From: an uncultured Eubacteriales bacterium | Lineage (GTDB): Bacteria; Bacillota; Clostridia; Oscillospirales; Ruminococcaceae | DNA length: 6,932 nucleotides | Assembly (NCBI GenBank): GCA_900318545.1 | Contig: ONLC01000133.1 | Span: forward strand, 1 to 6,932 | Reading direction: 5' to 3' | Part shown: piece after piece, positions 1-5,594 of the stretch | How the letters are laid out: each line of letters begins with the position of its first letter | Numbering within the stretch: position 1 is the stretch's first letter | The notes under the pieces: generated by a model | What the model was told of the DNA's origin: nothing | Databases searched by the model: none | What the model saw: the letters and a program-made list of their open reading frames with translations, nothing else | Position numbers and translations under genes: made by a program

Positions 1-35
1 CGGGGGAGGACCCTTTTTCAAAAGGGTCTCCCCCG
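1..35 (-). terminator. Long hairpin downstream of thrB, possible terminator
   Basis: Bases 1-17 pair with 20-35 in a nearly perfect stem with one bulged base (G8). The outer part is CGGGGGA against TCCCCCG, and the inner part is GACCC plus four T against four A plus GGGTC. The hairpin lies about 60 bp past the thrB stop, as expected for the end of the leftward operon. The window ends at base 1, so the run of U that would confirm an intrinsic terminator cannot be seen. It could instead belong to the GC-rich palindromic repeats found elsewhere in this window. Confidence 0.5.
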
Positions 36-515
36 ATAAATCCTGCAGGCAGTACGGTAGATCACTGCTTACAGCAAGACATATCGAAATCCGGATTTTA
101 CAGTATCGCAGTTCCGTCATTGTCTATGCCGAACTCGTGAACGTTCCAGCCTGTTATGCCTGCGTTGTCAAGAGAGAACTTAACTCTTCCTGCGAAGTAC
201 TCGTTCTTATCATCAACTATAGCCATAACTGTAGGCCCTGCACCGCTGATATAAGCCGCATAAGCTCCGTGGGTGTAGGCTATATCAAAGACCTCATCGC
301 AGTTCGGGATAAGCTTTGAGCGGAACGGCTGATGCAGCCTGTCATTCACAGCTGTACGGAGGTTTTCATACTTGCCCGTCAGAAGCGATGCCGAAAACAG
401 CGCCGCCCTTGACAGGTTGAACACAGCGTCTTTATGGGATACCTCAGTCGGCAGGCAGGCTCTGGCGTCCTCGGTCTTTAAGCCGAAATCGGGGATTATT
501 GCCGCAAATTTAAGC

Positions 516-609
516 TTTGTGTATACCTCCTGCTTTACCCACTCCACACGCCTGCCGTCAAATTTGTGTATACCTCCTGCTTTACCCACTCCACACGCCT
601 GCCGTCAAA
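516..609. repeat. Perfect 47-bp tandem duplication inside thrB
   Basis: Bases 516-562 and 563-609 are identical and directly adjacent. The unit encodes FDGRRVEWVKQEVYTK of homoserine kinase on the minus strand. Because 47 is not a multiple of three, the second copy throws the frame and the ribosome meets TAA at 535-537. The bases flanking the unit (C515, A610) do not extend the match, so there is no microhomology at the junction. The unit also carries an AGGAGG sequence, now present twice on the minus strand. Confidence 0.97.
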
Positions 610-803
610 AACTGCTGTTACTATGCCGCCCAGCAGCGCAGGTGCGGTGTTATCGGGGTGCCCCTCGATCTGGGCTGCAAGATCTACCAGATCATCTTTT
701 GAAAGAGGATCTCCGAGTAGCTTATTCGCTCCCACAAGCCCTGCGATTATGCAGGCTGATGACGAGCCCAATCCCCTTGCCATAGGGATATTGTTCGTCT
801 GCC

Positions 804-832
804 TGAGCTTTAAGCCTTGAGCTTTAAGCCTT
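804..832. repeat. 14-bp tandem duplication inside thrB
   Basis: GAGCTTTAAGCCTT occurs at 805-818 and again at 819-832, and T804 extends the period by one base. It falls in the codons for the KELKGLKL stretch of homoserine kinase. The extra 14 bp shift the frame and create the stop at 810-812. With one copy removed the frame continues as KLRQTNNIPMARGLGSSSA, which is the expected ATP-binding loop. The presumed ancestral site already held a short CTTTAAGC direct repeat, which may have favoured strand slippage. Confidence 0.95.
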
Positions 833-1065
833 TAAGCTCCTTTCCGCAGACAGCAAAGAGGTCCTTCGCTGAAATATATATCAGGTTTTTCTCATCGGTC
901 GGCACATCAAGCCCGTCTGTTGAGGCTATATCAATTGTGTCGCTCTCCTCTATCTCAACGTAGTTATAGAACGTCAGCGCAAGGCCGAGAGCGTCAAAGC
1001 CTGCGCCTAAATTTGCCGATGTGGCAGGTATGCGTATCTTTATCATGGGTATTCTCCTTTGGGTA

Positions 1066-1470
1066 TCATATCTCGGGGTGAAGCTTCAATATCTCGTAGA
1101 TGTGGCCTATGTTGCCCTCGCCGGCGAAGCGCTTCATATCGAAAAAATTCTCCGAAAGCGGCAGCCATTCAAGCTTGTTTTCATCGCCCGAGACTTCTTT
1201 TTCTTCGCTGAGCCTGCCTGCATATATCTCCACATAGCAGTTATCAAGCGGATAGTCAAAGCTCATAAGCCTTACTATCTCAATATCCTCACGGGTGAGG
1301 GCAGTTTCCTCAAACAGCTCTCTGTAGGCAGCCGAAAGGTGCTCCTCGCCCTCCTCGATCTTCCCTCCCACAAGGTTATAAAGCCCCTTGTAGGGGTCTT
1401 TCAGTCTTTTGCACATAAGCCAGCGCTCCCCGTCGGGGTGAAGCACGGCTATGCAGTTGTAGCCCTGCAT
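1066..1470 (-). CDS. Nudix hydrolase (MutT-like), substrate unknown
   Basis: A 134-residue protein with a complete Nudix box: G36, E42, R50-E51, E54-E55 and L58, with the usual spacing GX5EX7REUXEEXGU. The only deviation is A57 where glycine is usual. The glutamates of the box bind Mg2+ or Mn2+ for hydrolysis of a nucleoside diphosphate linked to another group. The box sits in a VGGKIEEGE context typical of small MutT-type enzymes, but it does not tell dNTP cleaning from other substrates. I chose the ATG at 1470 because GGAG lies 8 bp upstream. A longer in-frame start at 1521 would run through a hairpin and has no clear ribosome site. The gene lies between hom and thrB, 19 bp before thrB, so it is probably in the same transcript. 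That is an unusual guest in a threonine operon. A housekeeping role unrelated to threonine is as likely as a link. Confidence 0.9.
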   Translation of the reverse strand: MQGYNCIAVLHPDGERWLMCKRLKDPYKGLYNLVGGKIEEGEEHLSAAYRELFEETALTREDIEIVRLMSFDYPLDNCYVEIYAGRLSEEKEVSGDENKLEWLPLSENFFDMKRFAGEGNIGHIYEILKLHPEI

Positions 1471-1489
1471 ATTATCAACTCCAAAATTC

Positions 1490-1516
1490 AAGCTCCTGCA
1501 TAACAGGAGCTTTTTT
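1490..1516 (+). terminator. Hairpin with T-run between hom and the Nudix gene
   Basis: AGCTCCTG (1491-1498) pairs with CAGGAGCT (1504-1511) around the loop CATAA, and A1490 with T1512 adds one pair. On the plus strand it is followed by TTTTTT, the form of an intrinsic terminator, although no plus-strand gene leads into it. Read on the minus strand, the transcribed direction, the hairpin is followed by a weak U-rich stretch and then, 7 bases on, by the GGAG of the Nudix gene. It may dampen or process the message, or stop antisense transcription. Confidence 0.55.
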
Positions 1517-1594
1517 ATCATTCTGCGGTATCCGCTGTTGTAACAGCTTACGGAACTGTATCAGCCCTGCCCCCGGAGGAACACCGCTAAGCAA

Positions 1595-2833
1595 TTAATA
1601 CATTCTTATCTTGCTTGCAATTTCAGCCGAGTGTGAAAGTATAGTCAGGTTTGTGTCGATGTCGGACTCCTTCATTACGGGTGTGATGAAGGCAAGCTCG
1701 TTGTCGGGTCTGCCTGCACGCTCAATGTACATAAGCTTTCCGAACATCTCTGACAGTGCGCTCTTAAGCTTCTCTGCGTCATCAGCCTTTATGCGTACAT
1801 ATACGGCTGTCGAGGTCTCCTTGTAGTTCACTACAAACTTCTCGTTGTCGCAGTCCTCCCAGCCGATAGCTACAGGTCTCTCGCTGTGTCTGATGCAGTC
1901 GATAATGTCGCCCACTACAGCCGATGCTGTCGGGAGCTTTCCTGCGCCCTGTCCGTAGAAGAGTACATCACCCACACCGTCACCTGTTACTGTGATAGCG
2001 TTGTAGACCTCCTCAACATTTGCGAGCATATTGTTCTTGGCAACAAGTCTCGGGCAAACAATAGCTGTAACTCTGCCGTCATCAAGCTTTCTTACCGAGC
2101 CTATAAGCTTTATCACATAGCCTGCGTTTGCTGCATATTCGATATCGTCAAGTGTTATCCTTGTGATACCCGAGCAGTGAACATACTCTGGATAGATGTG
2201 CTTGCCGTAAGCCAGCGATCCCAGTATGCATATCTTTCTGCAGGCGTCCTCGCCCTCGATGTCAGCAGTGGGGTCAGCTTCGGCATAGCCTTTTTCCTGA
2301 GCCATTTTAAGTGCCTCGTCAAAGGGGAGCTGATCCTTTATCATCTTTGAGAGGATAAAGTTTGTAGTACCGTTAAGTATACCCGAGATCTTTAATATCT
2401 CGTTTCCTGCAAGGCACTTGCAAAGCGGTCTGATTATAGGGATACCGCCGCCTACGCTTGCCTCAAACAGATAGCTGCAGTTGTGGGCTGCTGCAATTTT
2501 GAGGAGCTCTGCTCCCTTTGCAGCCACGAGCGCCTTGTTAGAGGTAACAACGCTCTTGCCCTTTTCGAGCAGTCTCTTTGTATAGTCATAAGCGAAGGTC
2601 GTTCCTCCCACAACCTCTGCGACTACCTCTATCTCGTCATCATTGAGGATAGTCTCAAAGTCATGGATTATCCTGTCAGCAAAGGGCGAATCGGGGAAAT
2701 CTCTGAGGTCAAGAATGTACTTGATGTCGCAGTCCTTCCCAAGCTTTTTGGAGATAGACTCCCTGTTCTTCATAAACAGCTCGACCGTTCCCGAGCCTAC
2801 TACGCCGTATCCTATAACAGCTACGTTCTGCAT
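1595..2833 (-). CDS. hom: Homoserine dehydrogenase
   Basis: Reduces aspartate semialdehyde to homoserine with NAD(P)H, the branch point to threonine and methionine, in the cytoplasm. The 412-residue protein has the full domain order. The N-terminal Rossmann fold carries GYGVVGSGT at 8-16 and TSNKALVA at 97-104. The catalytic domain has GILNGTTNFI at 151-160, the signature YAEADPTADIEGEDACRK at 183-200 with the conserved lysine K200, and GQGAGKLPTASAVVGD at 294-309. The C-terminal ACT domain, about 340-412, is of the type that mediates threonine feedback inhibition. No aspartokinase domain is fused. The length is close to the usual 400-440 for the monofunctional Gram-positive form. The ATG at 2833 has AGGA 7 bp upstream. 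It starts 23 bp after the ACT-protein gene, so the two are almost certainly cotranscribed. No frameshift is visible. Confidence 0.97.
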   Translation of the reverse strand: MQNVAVIGYGVVGSGTVELFMKNRESISKKLGKDCDIKYILDLRDFPDSPFADRIIHDFETILNDDEIEVVAEVVGGTTFAYDYTKRLLEKGKSVVTSNKALVAAKGAELLKIAAAHNCSYLFEASVGGGIPIIRPLCKCLAGNEILKISGILNGTTNFILSKMIKDQLPFDEALKMAQEKGYAEADPTADIEGEDACRKICILGSLAYGKHIYPEYVHCSGITRITLDDIEYAANAGYVIKLIGSVRKLDDGRVTAIVCPRLVAKNNMLANVEEVYNAITVTGDGVGDVLFYGQGAGKLPTASAVVGDIIDCIRHSERPVAIGWEDCDNEKFVVNYKETSTAVYVRIKADDAEKLKSALSEMFGKLMYIERAGRPDNELAFITPVMKESDIDTNLTILSHSAEIASKIRMY

Positions 2834-2856
2834 TTTATATTCCTACTTTCTATAAA

Positions 2857-3303
2857 TTATTCACCTGAGATTATTTTAACGTCAACCACGCCTCTGACCT
2901 TTGAGAGCTCGTCCCGAAGCTTAGCTGTCGGGAGCACCTCATGCTCAAACCGCACCGAGAAGGTGACAGTCGCAACAGAGTCAATAGGGATATTCTGATT
3001 TATAGTCAGGATATTGGTGTTAAGCTCATAGAGCTTCGATATGATCGAAGAGAGCACGCCCTTTTCATCTCTGAGTATGCAGTACACCGAAACGATATTA
3101 TTTGTGAGCTGCTCCTCATAATTAAAGACGGAGTCCTTATACTTATAGTAAGCACTTCGGGAAATCCCGACCATACGGCAGGCCTCAGAAGAGGTAAGTG
3201 CCTCGCCCCTTGCCCTCATACGCTTGGCATCGAGCACCTTGAGCACAATATCGGGAAGAACCTCCGAGCTGACAATAACCAGCTTTTCGACCTTATCCCC
3301 CAT
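2857..3303 (-). CDS. UPF0735/PheB-like ACT domain protein with N-terminal helix-turn-helix-like segment
   Basis: A 148-residue protein, the size of the UPF0735 family that includes Bacillus subtilis PheB. Residues 35-57 (ALTSSEACRMVGISRSAYYKYKD) resemble a helix-turn-helix. Residues 71-146 look like an ACT domain, the small-molecule-binding fold that usually senses amino acids; VYCILRDEKGVLSSII is its first strand and helix. The ATG at 3303 follows GGAGGTGG at 6 bp. The frame is open upstream to 3345, but that start would touch the promoter -10 box, so it is rejected. The gene is first in the operon and 23 bp before hom. The combination suggests an amino-acid-sensing regulator of this operon or of Hom activity. 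That is inference: the biochemical role of the family is poorly established, and I leave the symbol empty. Confidence 0.9.
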   Translation of the reverse strand: MGDKVEKLVIVSSEVLPDIVLKVLDAKRMRARGEALTSSEACRMVGISRSAYYKYKDSVFNYEEQLTNNIVSVYCILRDEKGVLSSIISKLYELNTNILTINQNIPIDSVATVTFSVRFEHEVLPTAKLRDELSKVRGVVDVKIISGE

Positions 3304-3345
3304 TCGATTCCACCTCCGAAAAACAGATGTGTGTGACAGAAACAC

Positions 3346-3374
3346 ATTATAACACTTTTTTCACCATTTGTCAA
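3346..3374 (-). promoter_or_regulatory. Consensus sigma-A promoter of the ACT-hom-nudix-thrB operon
   Basis: On the minus strand TTGACA (3374-3369) is followed after exactly 17 bp by TATAAT (3351-3346), a perfect match to the housekeeping consensus at optimal spacing. Transcription should begin near 3338-3340, leaving a leader of only about 36 nt before the ATG at 3303. There is therefore no room for a T-box, riboswitch or leader-peptide attenuator in front of the first gene. Control, if any, must act at the promoter or further upstream. Confidence 0.88.
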
Positions 3375-3386
3375 GCCCCAATTATT

Positions 3387-3439
3387 CAGATTACAGTTCA
3401 GACTCATGGCTTTAGCGAGCTAAACTGTCAATCTGTCAA
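3387..3439. promoter_or_regulatory. Interrupted inverted repeat and TGTCAA doublet upstream of the hom promoter
   Basis: CAGATTACAGTT (3387-3398) pairs with AACTGTCAATCTG (3423-3435), 12 pairs with one bulged C. The loop region holds its own palindrome TTTAGCGAGCTAAA (3411-3424). The right arm overlaps two TGTCAA hexamers 8 bp apart (3426-3431 and 3434-3439), the same hexamer as the -35 box at 3369-3374 read on the plus strand. The block starts 13 bp upstream of that -35 box, where a regulator could bind. It may instead be a transcript structure or chance. Confidence 0.45.
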
Positions 3440-3449
3440 GTATCATAGC

Positions 3450-3479
3450 AAAAAGGCCCCGAAAAAAGCTCGGAGCCTT
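3450..3479 (-). terminator. Rho-independent terminator, leftward
   Basis: Read on the minus strand, GGCTCCGA (3477-3470) pairs with TCGGGGCC (3462-3455), with one G-U pair, across the loop GCTTTTT. Five T follow at 3454-3450. This is the classic intrinsic terminator form. It separates leftward transcription from the sortase region from the promoter of the hom operon. Confidence 0.8.
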
Positions 3480-3546
3480 CAGTCTGTCGATAAACTCAAA
3501 AATAGTGAAGAATCAGCCCTCGGCGTGTTCCTCGGCTTCGCTCGTC

Positions 3547-3615
3547 ACCGCCTCGGGCGGTGGGGGAGAGGGGGGCTTCGCCCCTTTGCCCCACTGGGGC
3601 TACGCCCCAGACCCC
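3547..3615. repeat. Cluster of GC-rich palindromes, copy 1 of an intergenic repeat
   Basis: Three tight hairpins follow one another: ACCGCCTCGGGCGGT (3547-3561), GGGGCTTCGCCCC (3572-3584) and CTGGGGCTACGCCCCAG (3594-3610). The last sits in a 23-bp block (3593-3615) that recurs at 3734-3756 with a single difference (G3604 against A3745). Base composition is far more GC-rich than the surroundings. The arrangement resembles the REP/BIME-like intergenic repeats of other bacteria; assignment to a named family is not possible from sequence alone. The open frames crossing it are artefacts of the repeat. Confidence 0.7.
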
Positions 3616-3716
3616 GATGATCTACCTAACTAAGTTCGCACTCTCTATCTCTGCGGTCAAGGTAAGAGAAGCATCAAACAAAAGTGCGTCGCGTATTAGC
3701 CGTGCGGCGAGCACTG

Positions 3717-3756
3717 CAGGGTTTTCCCTGCCTACTGGGGCTACACCCCAGACCCC
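3717..3756. repeat. Palindrome plus copy 2 of the intergenic repeat
   Basis: CAGGGTTTTCCCTG (3717-3730) is a perfect 5-bp-stem hairpin. It is followed by the second copy of the 23-bp block (3734-3756), whose hairpin reads CTGGGGCTACACCCCAG. Bases 3616-3716 between the two copies hold no gene or strong motif that I can recognise. Confidence 0.65.
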
Positions 3757-3783
3757 TTTTAAAAGAACTTTTGCAGCAAGCAG

Positions 3784-3807
3784 AAGGCTCCGAAAACTCG
3801 GAGCCTT
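3784..3807. terminator. Perfect 10-bp hairpin, probable terminator of the sortase unit
   Basis: AAGGCTCCGA (3784-3793) pairs perfectly with TCGGAGCCTT (3798-3807) around a 4-base loop. The stem core GGCTCCGA is the same as in the terminator at 3450-3479. It lies about 130 bp past the stop of the membrane-protein gene. There is no clean T-run on the minus strand, and the plus strand continues AAATTTT, so the direction is uncertain and it could act both ways. Confidence 0.55.
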
Positions 3808-3838
3808 AAATTTTACCTATAACCTATCACATAGGGGT

Positions 3839-3855
3839 ATGGGGCAAAGCCCCAT
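3839..3855. repeat. Small GC hairpin
   Basis: ATGGGGCAAAGCCCCAT is a perfect inverted repeat with 7-bp arms and a 3-base loop. It belongs to the palindrome-rich stretch downstream of the membrane-protein gene. No function can be assigned. Confidence 0.5.
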
Positions 3856-3892
3856 TAAGATCATCACCGAAGGCGATACCATACCTATTCCA

Positions 3893-3937
3893 TATTCCCT
3901 ATTACCTATTACCTTTTAATCTATTCCCTATTACCTA
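3893..3937. repeat. 16-bp direct repeat in AT-rich DNA
   Basis: TATTCCCTATTACCTA is present at 3893-3908 and again, identical, at 3922-3937, immediately before the stop of the membrane-protein gene. The spacer contains a further partial unit (TATTACC), so this is a small degenerate array of a CTATTACC-like motif. No function can be assigned. Confidence 0.7.
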
Positions 3938-3940
3938 ATT

Positions 3941-4837
3941 TCAGTCTTCTCTGCGGTGTGCTTTTCTTATCCTGATGTTGTGTACTATCTGTGCAAGAAC
4001 GATAAGCAGTATTCCTGCCGCCAAAAGAATCAGATCTACCAGTATAATGCGGTCGGTCACTCCGTAAAGTGCCCCCGTGATAGCATAGTACACGCTCTTC
4101 TGGTCAAGGAATAAGCCGTCAAAATAGCTTGTGAACCTTATGTACAGGGTAGGTATCAGCAAAAGCCCTGCCGAAGAGAACAGCACTGCACCGCCCCAGT
4201 AAAGCATATCAAAGGGGTGATGCCTGTCTACATACCACATCATTCCGAGGAATATCGCCACAAGCACTATGCTTCCGATTATCAGAATATTCAGCTTCGG
4301 CACTACCTTCCTCGATATTGAGGTCACTCCCGAGCTTGCAAGCCTCTCTGTCATCATAACATCAAACAGCGAGTCTACCTTCTTCTCCGATACCTTCAGC
4401 GTGTTGTCGATAAGCTTATAATACTCATCGTCTTTCTCTATCTTGTTCTCCTCAGAGTACTTCTCAATGTAGTCAGTTACATCTGCTTCATACTCGGTGT
4501 AGTCAAATCCGCTGACGGGCTTCTCTGCTATCTCTCCGCATACATACTCCATTGAGCCTATAGTCAGCTTTCTTGCCGCCTTAGAAACCTTTTCCTTGGT
4601 AAAGCTCTTCATATAGGTCTCCTGCGGTATTCCCGTAGCCTTTGAAAGCTGACTGAAATACGCATTTATCTCATCATAAAGCGCATCATCAGAACCGCTG
4701 TCGGTTATTACCTCTACATAGTAGGCAGGGTCAAAAACTGTTGAATTGCCAAACAGCGTAAGCTGCATCAGCACAAAAAAGAGAGATGTAAATATCGTGA
4801 GTATCAGCATCGGAGCGTAATGATAAAGCTTCTTCAT
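3941..4837 (-). CDS. Four-helix membrane protein of the sortase unit, function unknown
   Basis: I do not recognise the family. The 298-residue protein has a short basic N-terminus, then a hydrophobic segment at about 8-28. A charged, helix-rich, probably extracytoplasmic region follows at 30-180. Three more hydrophobic segments lie at about 182-202, 211-232 and 264-286, and the C-terminus is basic (RIRKAHRRED), consistent with a cytoplasmic end. The ATG overlaps the sortase stop by 4 bp (ATGA), so translation is probably coupled and the two products are likely made together. The external region is rich in Glu, Asp and Lys and has one cysteine (C100). No catalytic motif is visible. The context suggests a partner in sorting or presenting the neighbouring secreted protein, or a sensor in the same envelope process. 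This is inference from gene order only. Confidence 0.85.
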   Translation of the reverse strand: MKKLYHYAPMLILTIFTSLFFVLMQLTLFGNSTVFDPAYYVEVITDSGSDDALYDEINAYFSQLSKATGIPQETYMKSFTKEKVSKAARKLTIGSMEYVCGEIAEKPVSGFDYTEYEADVTDYIEKYSEENKIEKDDEYYKLIDNTLKVSEKKVDSLFDVMMTERLASSGVTSISRKVVPKLNILIIGSIVLVAIFLGMMWYVDRHHPFDMLYWGGAVLFSSAGLLLIPTLYIRFTSYFDGLFLDQKSVYYAITGALYGVTDRIILVDLILLAAGILLIVLAQIVHNIRIRKAHRRED

Positions 4838-5577
4838 TTGTCAGTCTCTACCTCTTTCCATTCGATACTCTCGAGCTTGCATATTATCGCCAGCCTGTAC
4901 TCCGACATACCCAGCCTGCCCTCGTTCCAGCAGGTATACATAGTCAGCCTGTCATCGTCCCAAGGGAACACATAGGTATAGTCCTTCTCATGGAAAACTA
5001 CCCTCTCATTGACCACATAGGTACACTTGCAGTAAACGGTCTCCAGCGTTACAACATCACCGATCTCGCACTTAGGAAGGTTATAAAACCACGTATGGTT
5101 ATGCCCTGCTATAACTACATTACCGGGTCTGCCTATAAACACCGAGCCGTTATACCAGCCTGCTCCGTATTCAAGCACATCCTCAGCTGTACCGCTGTAT
5201 ACGGGCACATCAGTAAGACCTGCGTCCTCGCAGTTGAGGGTAGCATAAAAGTCTCCGTAATACGGATAGATGATAGTGTGCGTTTGTTCATCCTTATCCT
5301 TCATCTCACCGACCAGGTCAGGAGCATTATCGTCCTTGTACTTGTTCAGAGTACGCAGATCTCTTATCTCCATAGGCGTTGCACCGAAGGCAACATCAAG
5401 GTATGGCTTATACTGGCTGAACGGTGAATACAATGCAAGGAAACACCCGCTGCACAGGATCGCTAATATCAAAAAAGGTGTGAGAACATAAGTAAATGCC
5501 CTCAACACCTTAGATGACGAAGATCTATGCTTATGAGTGTGCCTTACCTTTTCCTTCTCAGAAACAGGTTCGCTCAT
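4834..5577 (-). CDS. Sortase, class D-like transpeptidase
   Basis: Sortases cleave a sorting motif at the C-terminus of secreted proteins and join the new end to a cell-wall amine. The 247-residue protein has a basic, His/Ser-rich cytoplasmic N-terminus (RHTHKHRSSSS), a membrane anchor at about 29-50 and an extracellular sortase domain at about 100-235. The catalytic triad is visible: H159 in NVVIAGHNHTWF, C216 in RLTMYTCW and R228 in SEYRLAI. The motif around the histidine and the TC motif resemble class D enzymes best, though the class needs a tree. The stretch of about 50 residues between anchor and domain is not recognised. GGAG precedes the ATG at 5577 by 8 bp. The gene lies 17 bp after a gene for a sortase substrate and overlaps the next gene by 4 bp, pointing to a dedicated sortase. 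Confidence 0.93.
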   Translation of the reverse strand: MSEPVSEKEKVRHTHKHRSSSSKVLRAFTYVLTPFLILAILCSGCFLALYSPFSQYKPYLDVAFGATPMEIRDLRTLNKYKDDNAPDLVGEMKDKDEQTHTIIYPYYGDFYATLNCEDAGLTDVPVYSGTAEDVLEYGAGWYNGSVFIGRPGNVVIAGHNHTWFYNLPKCEIGDVVTLETVYCKCTYVVNERVVFHEKDYTYVFPWDDDRLTMYTCWNEGRLGMSEYRLAIICKLESIEWKEVETDK

Positions 5578-5594
5578 AATTTACACTCCGAAAA

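Larger units (their letters stand above)
98..1046 (-). pseudogene. thrB: Homoserine kinase ThrB, broken by two frameshifting tandem duplications
   Basis: Homoserine kinase is a cytoplasmic GHMP kinase that phosphorylates homoserine with ATP to give O-phosphohomoserine, the substrate of threonine synthase. The start at 1046 follows AAAGGAG at 7 bp and lies 19 bp after the Nudix gene. Three reading-frame pieces carry the protein: 1046-810, about 810-535 and 589-98. The first has the N-terminal motif PATSANLGAGFDALG, the second the ATP-binding motif PMARGLGSSSA, and the third the C-terminal motif SGAGPT. The first frame is lost in a 14-bp duplication (804-832), giving a TAA after 78 codons. The second is lost in a 47-bp duplication (516-609). 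Deleting one copy of each gives one 295-residue frame, normal for the family, with motifs near residues 7-21, 83-93 and 247-252. No other lesion is visible, so the damage is recent or is an assembly error. As written, no fragment has a complete active site. Confidence 0.93.

Noticed and set aside
87..98. AAATCCGGATTT palindrome at the thrB stop
   Set aside because: A perfect but short 12-bp palindrome without a loop or T-run; the larger hairpin at 1-35 is the better terminator candidate.
535..589. Programmed frameshift in thrB
   Set aside because: The frame changes are fully explained by exact tandem duplications. No slippery sequence or stimulatory structure is needed, and two shifts would be required.
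1021..1503. 160-codon open frame on the plus strand
   Set aside because: It lies antisense to the Nudix gene, which has a full Nudix box and ribosome site; the translation shows no domain.
1886..2998. Long plus-strand open frames of 154 and 171 codons
   Set aside because: They run antisense across hom and the ACT gene, whose products match known families from end to end.
3304..3345. T-box, riboswitch or leader-peptide attenuator for the threonine operon
   Set aside because: The mapped promoter leaves about 36 nt of leader, too short for any of these.
3327..3919. Plus-strand open frames of 97 and 119 codons in the intergenic region
   Set aside because: They consist largely of the GC-rich palindromes, giving the same PTGATPQTP peptide twice, and have no convincing ribosome site.
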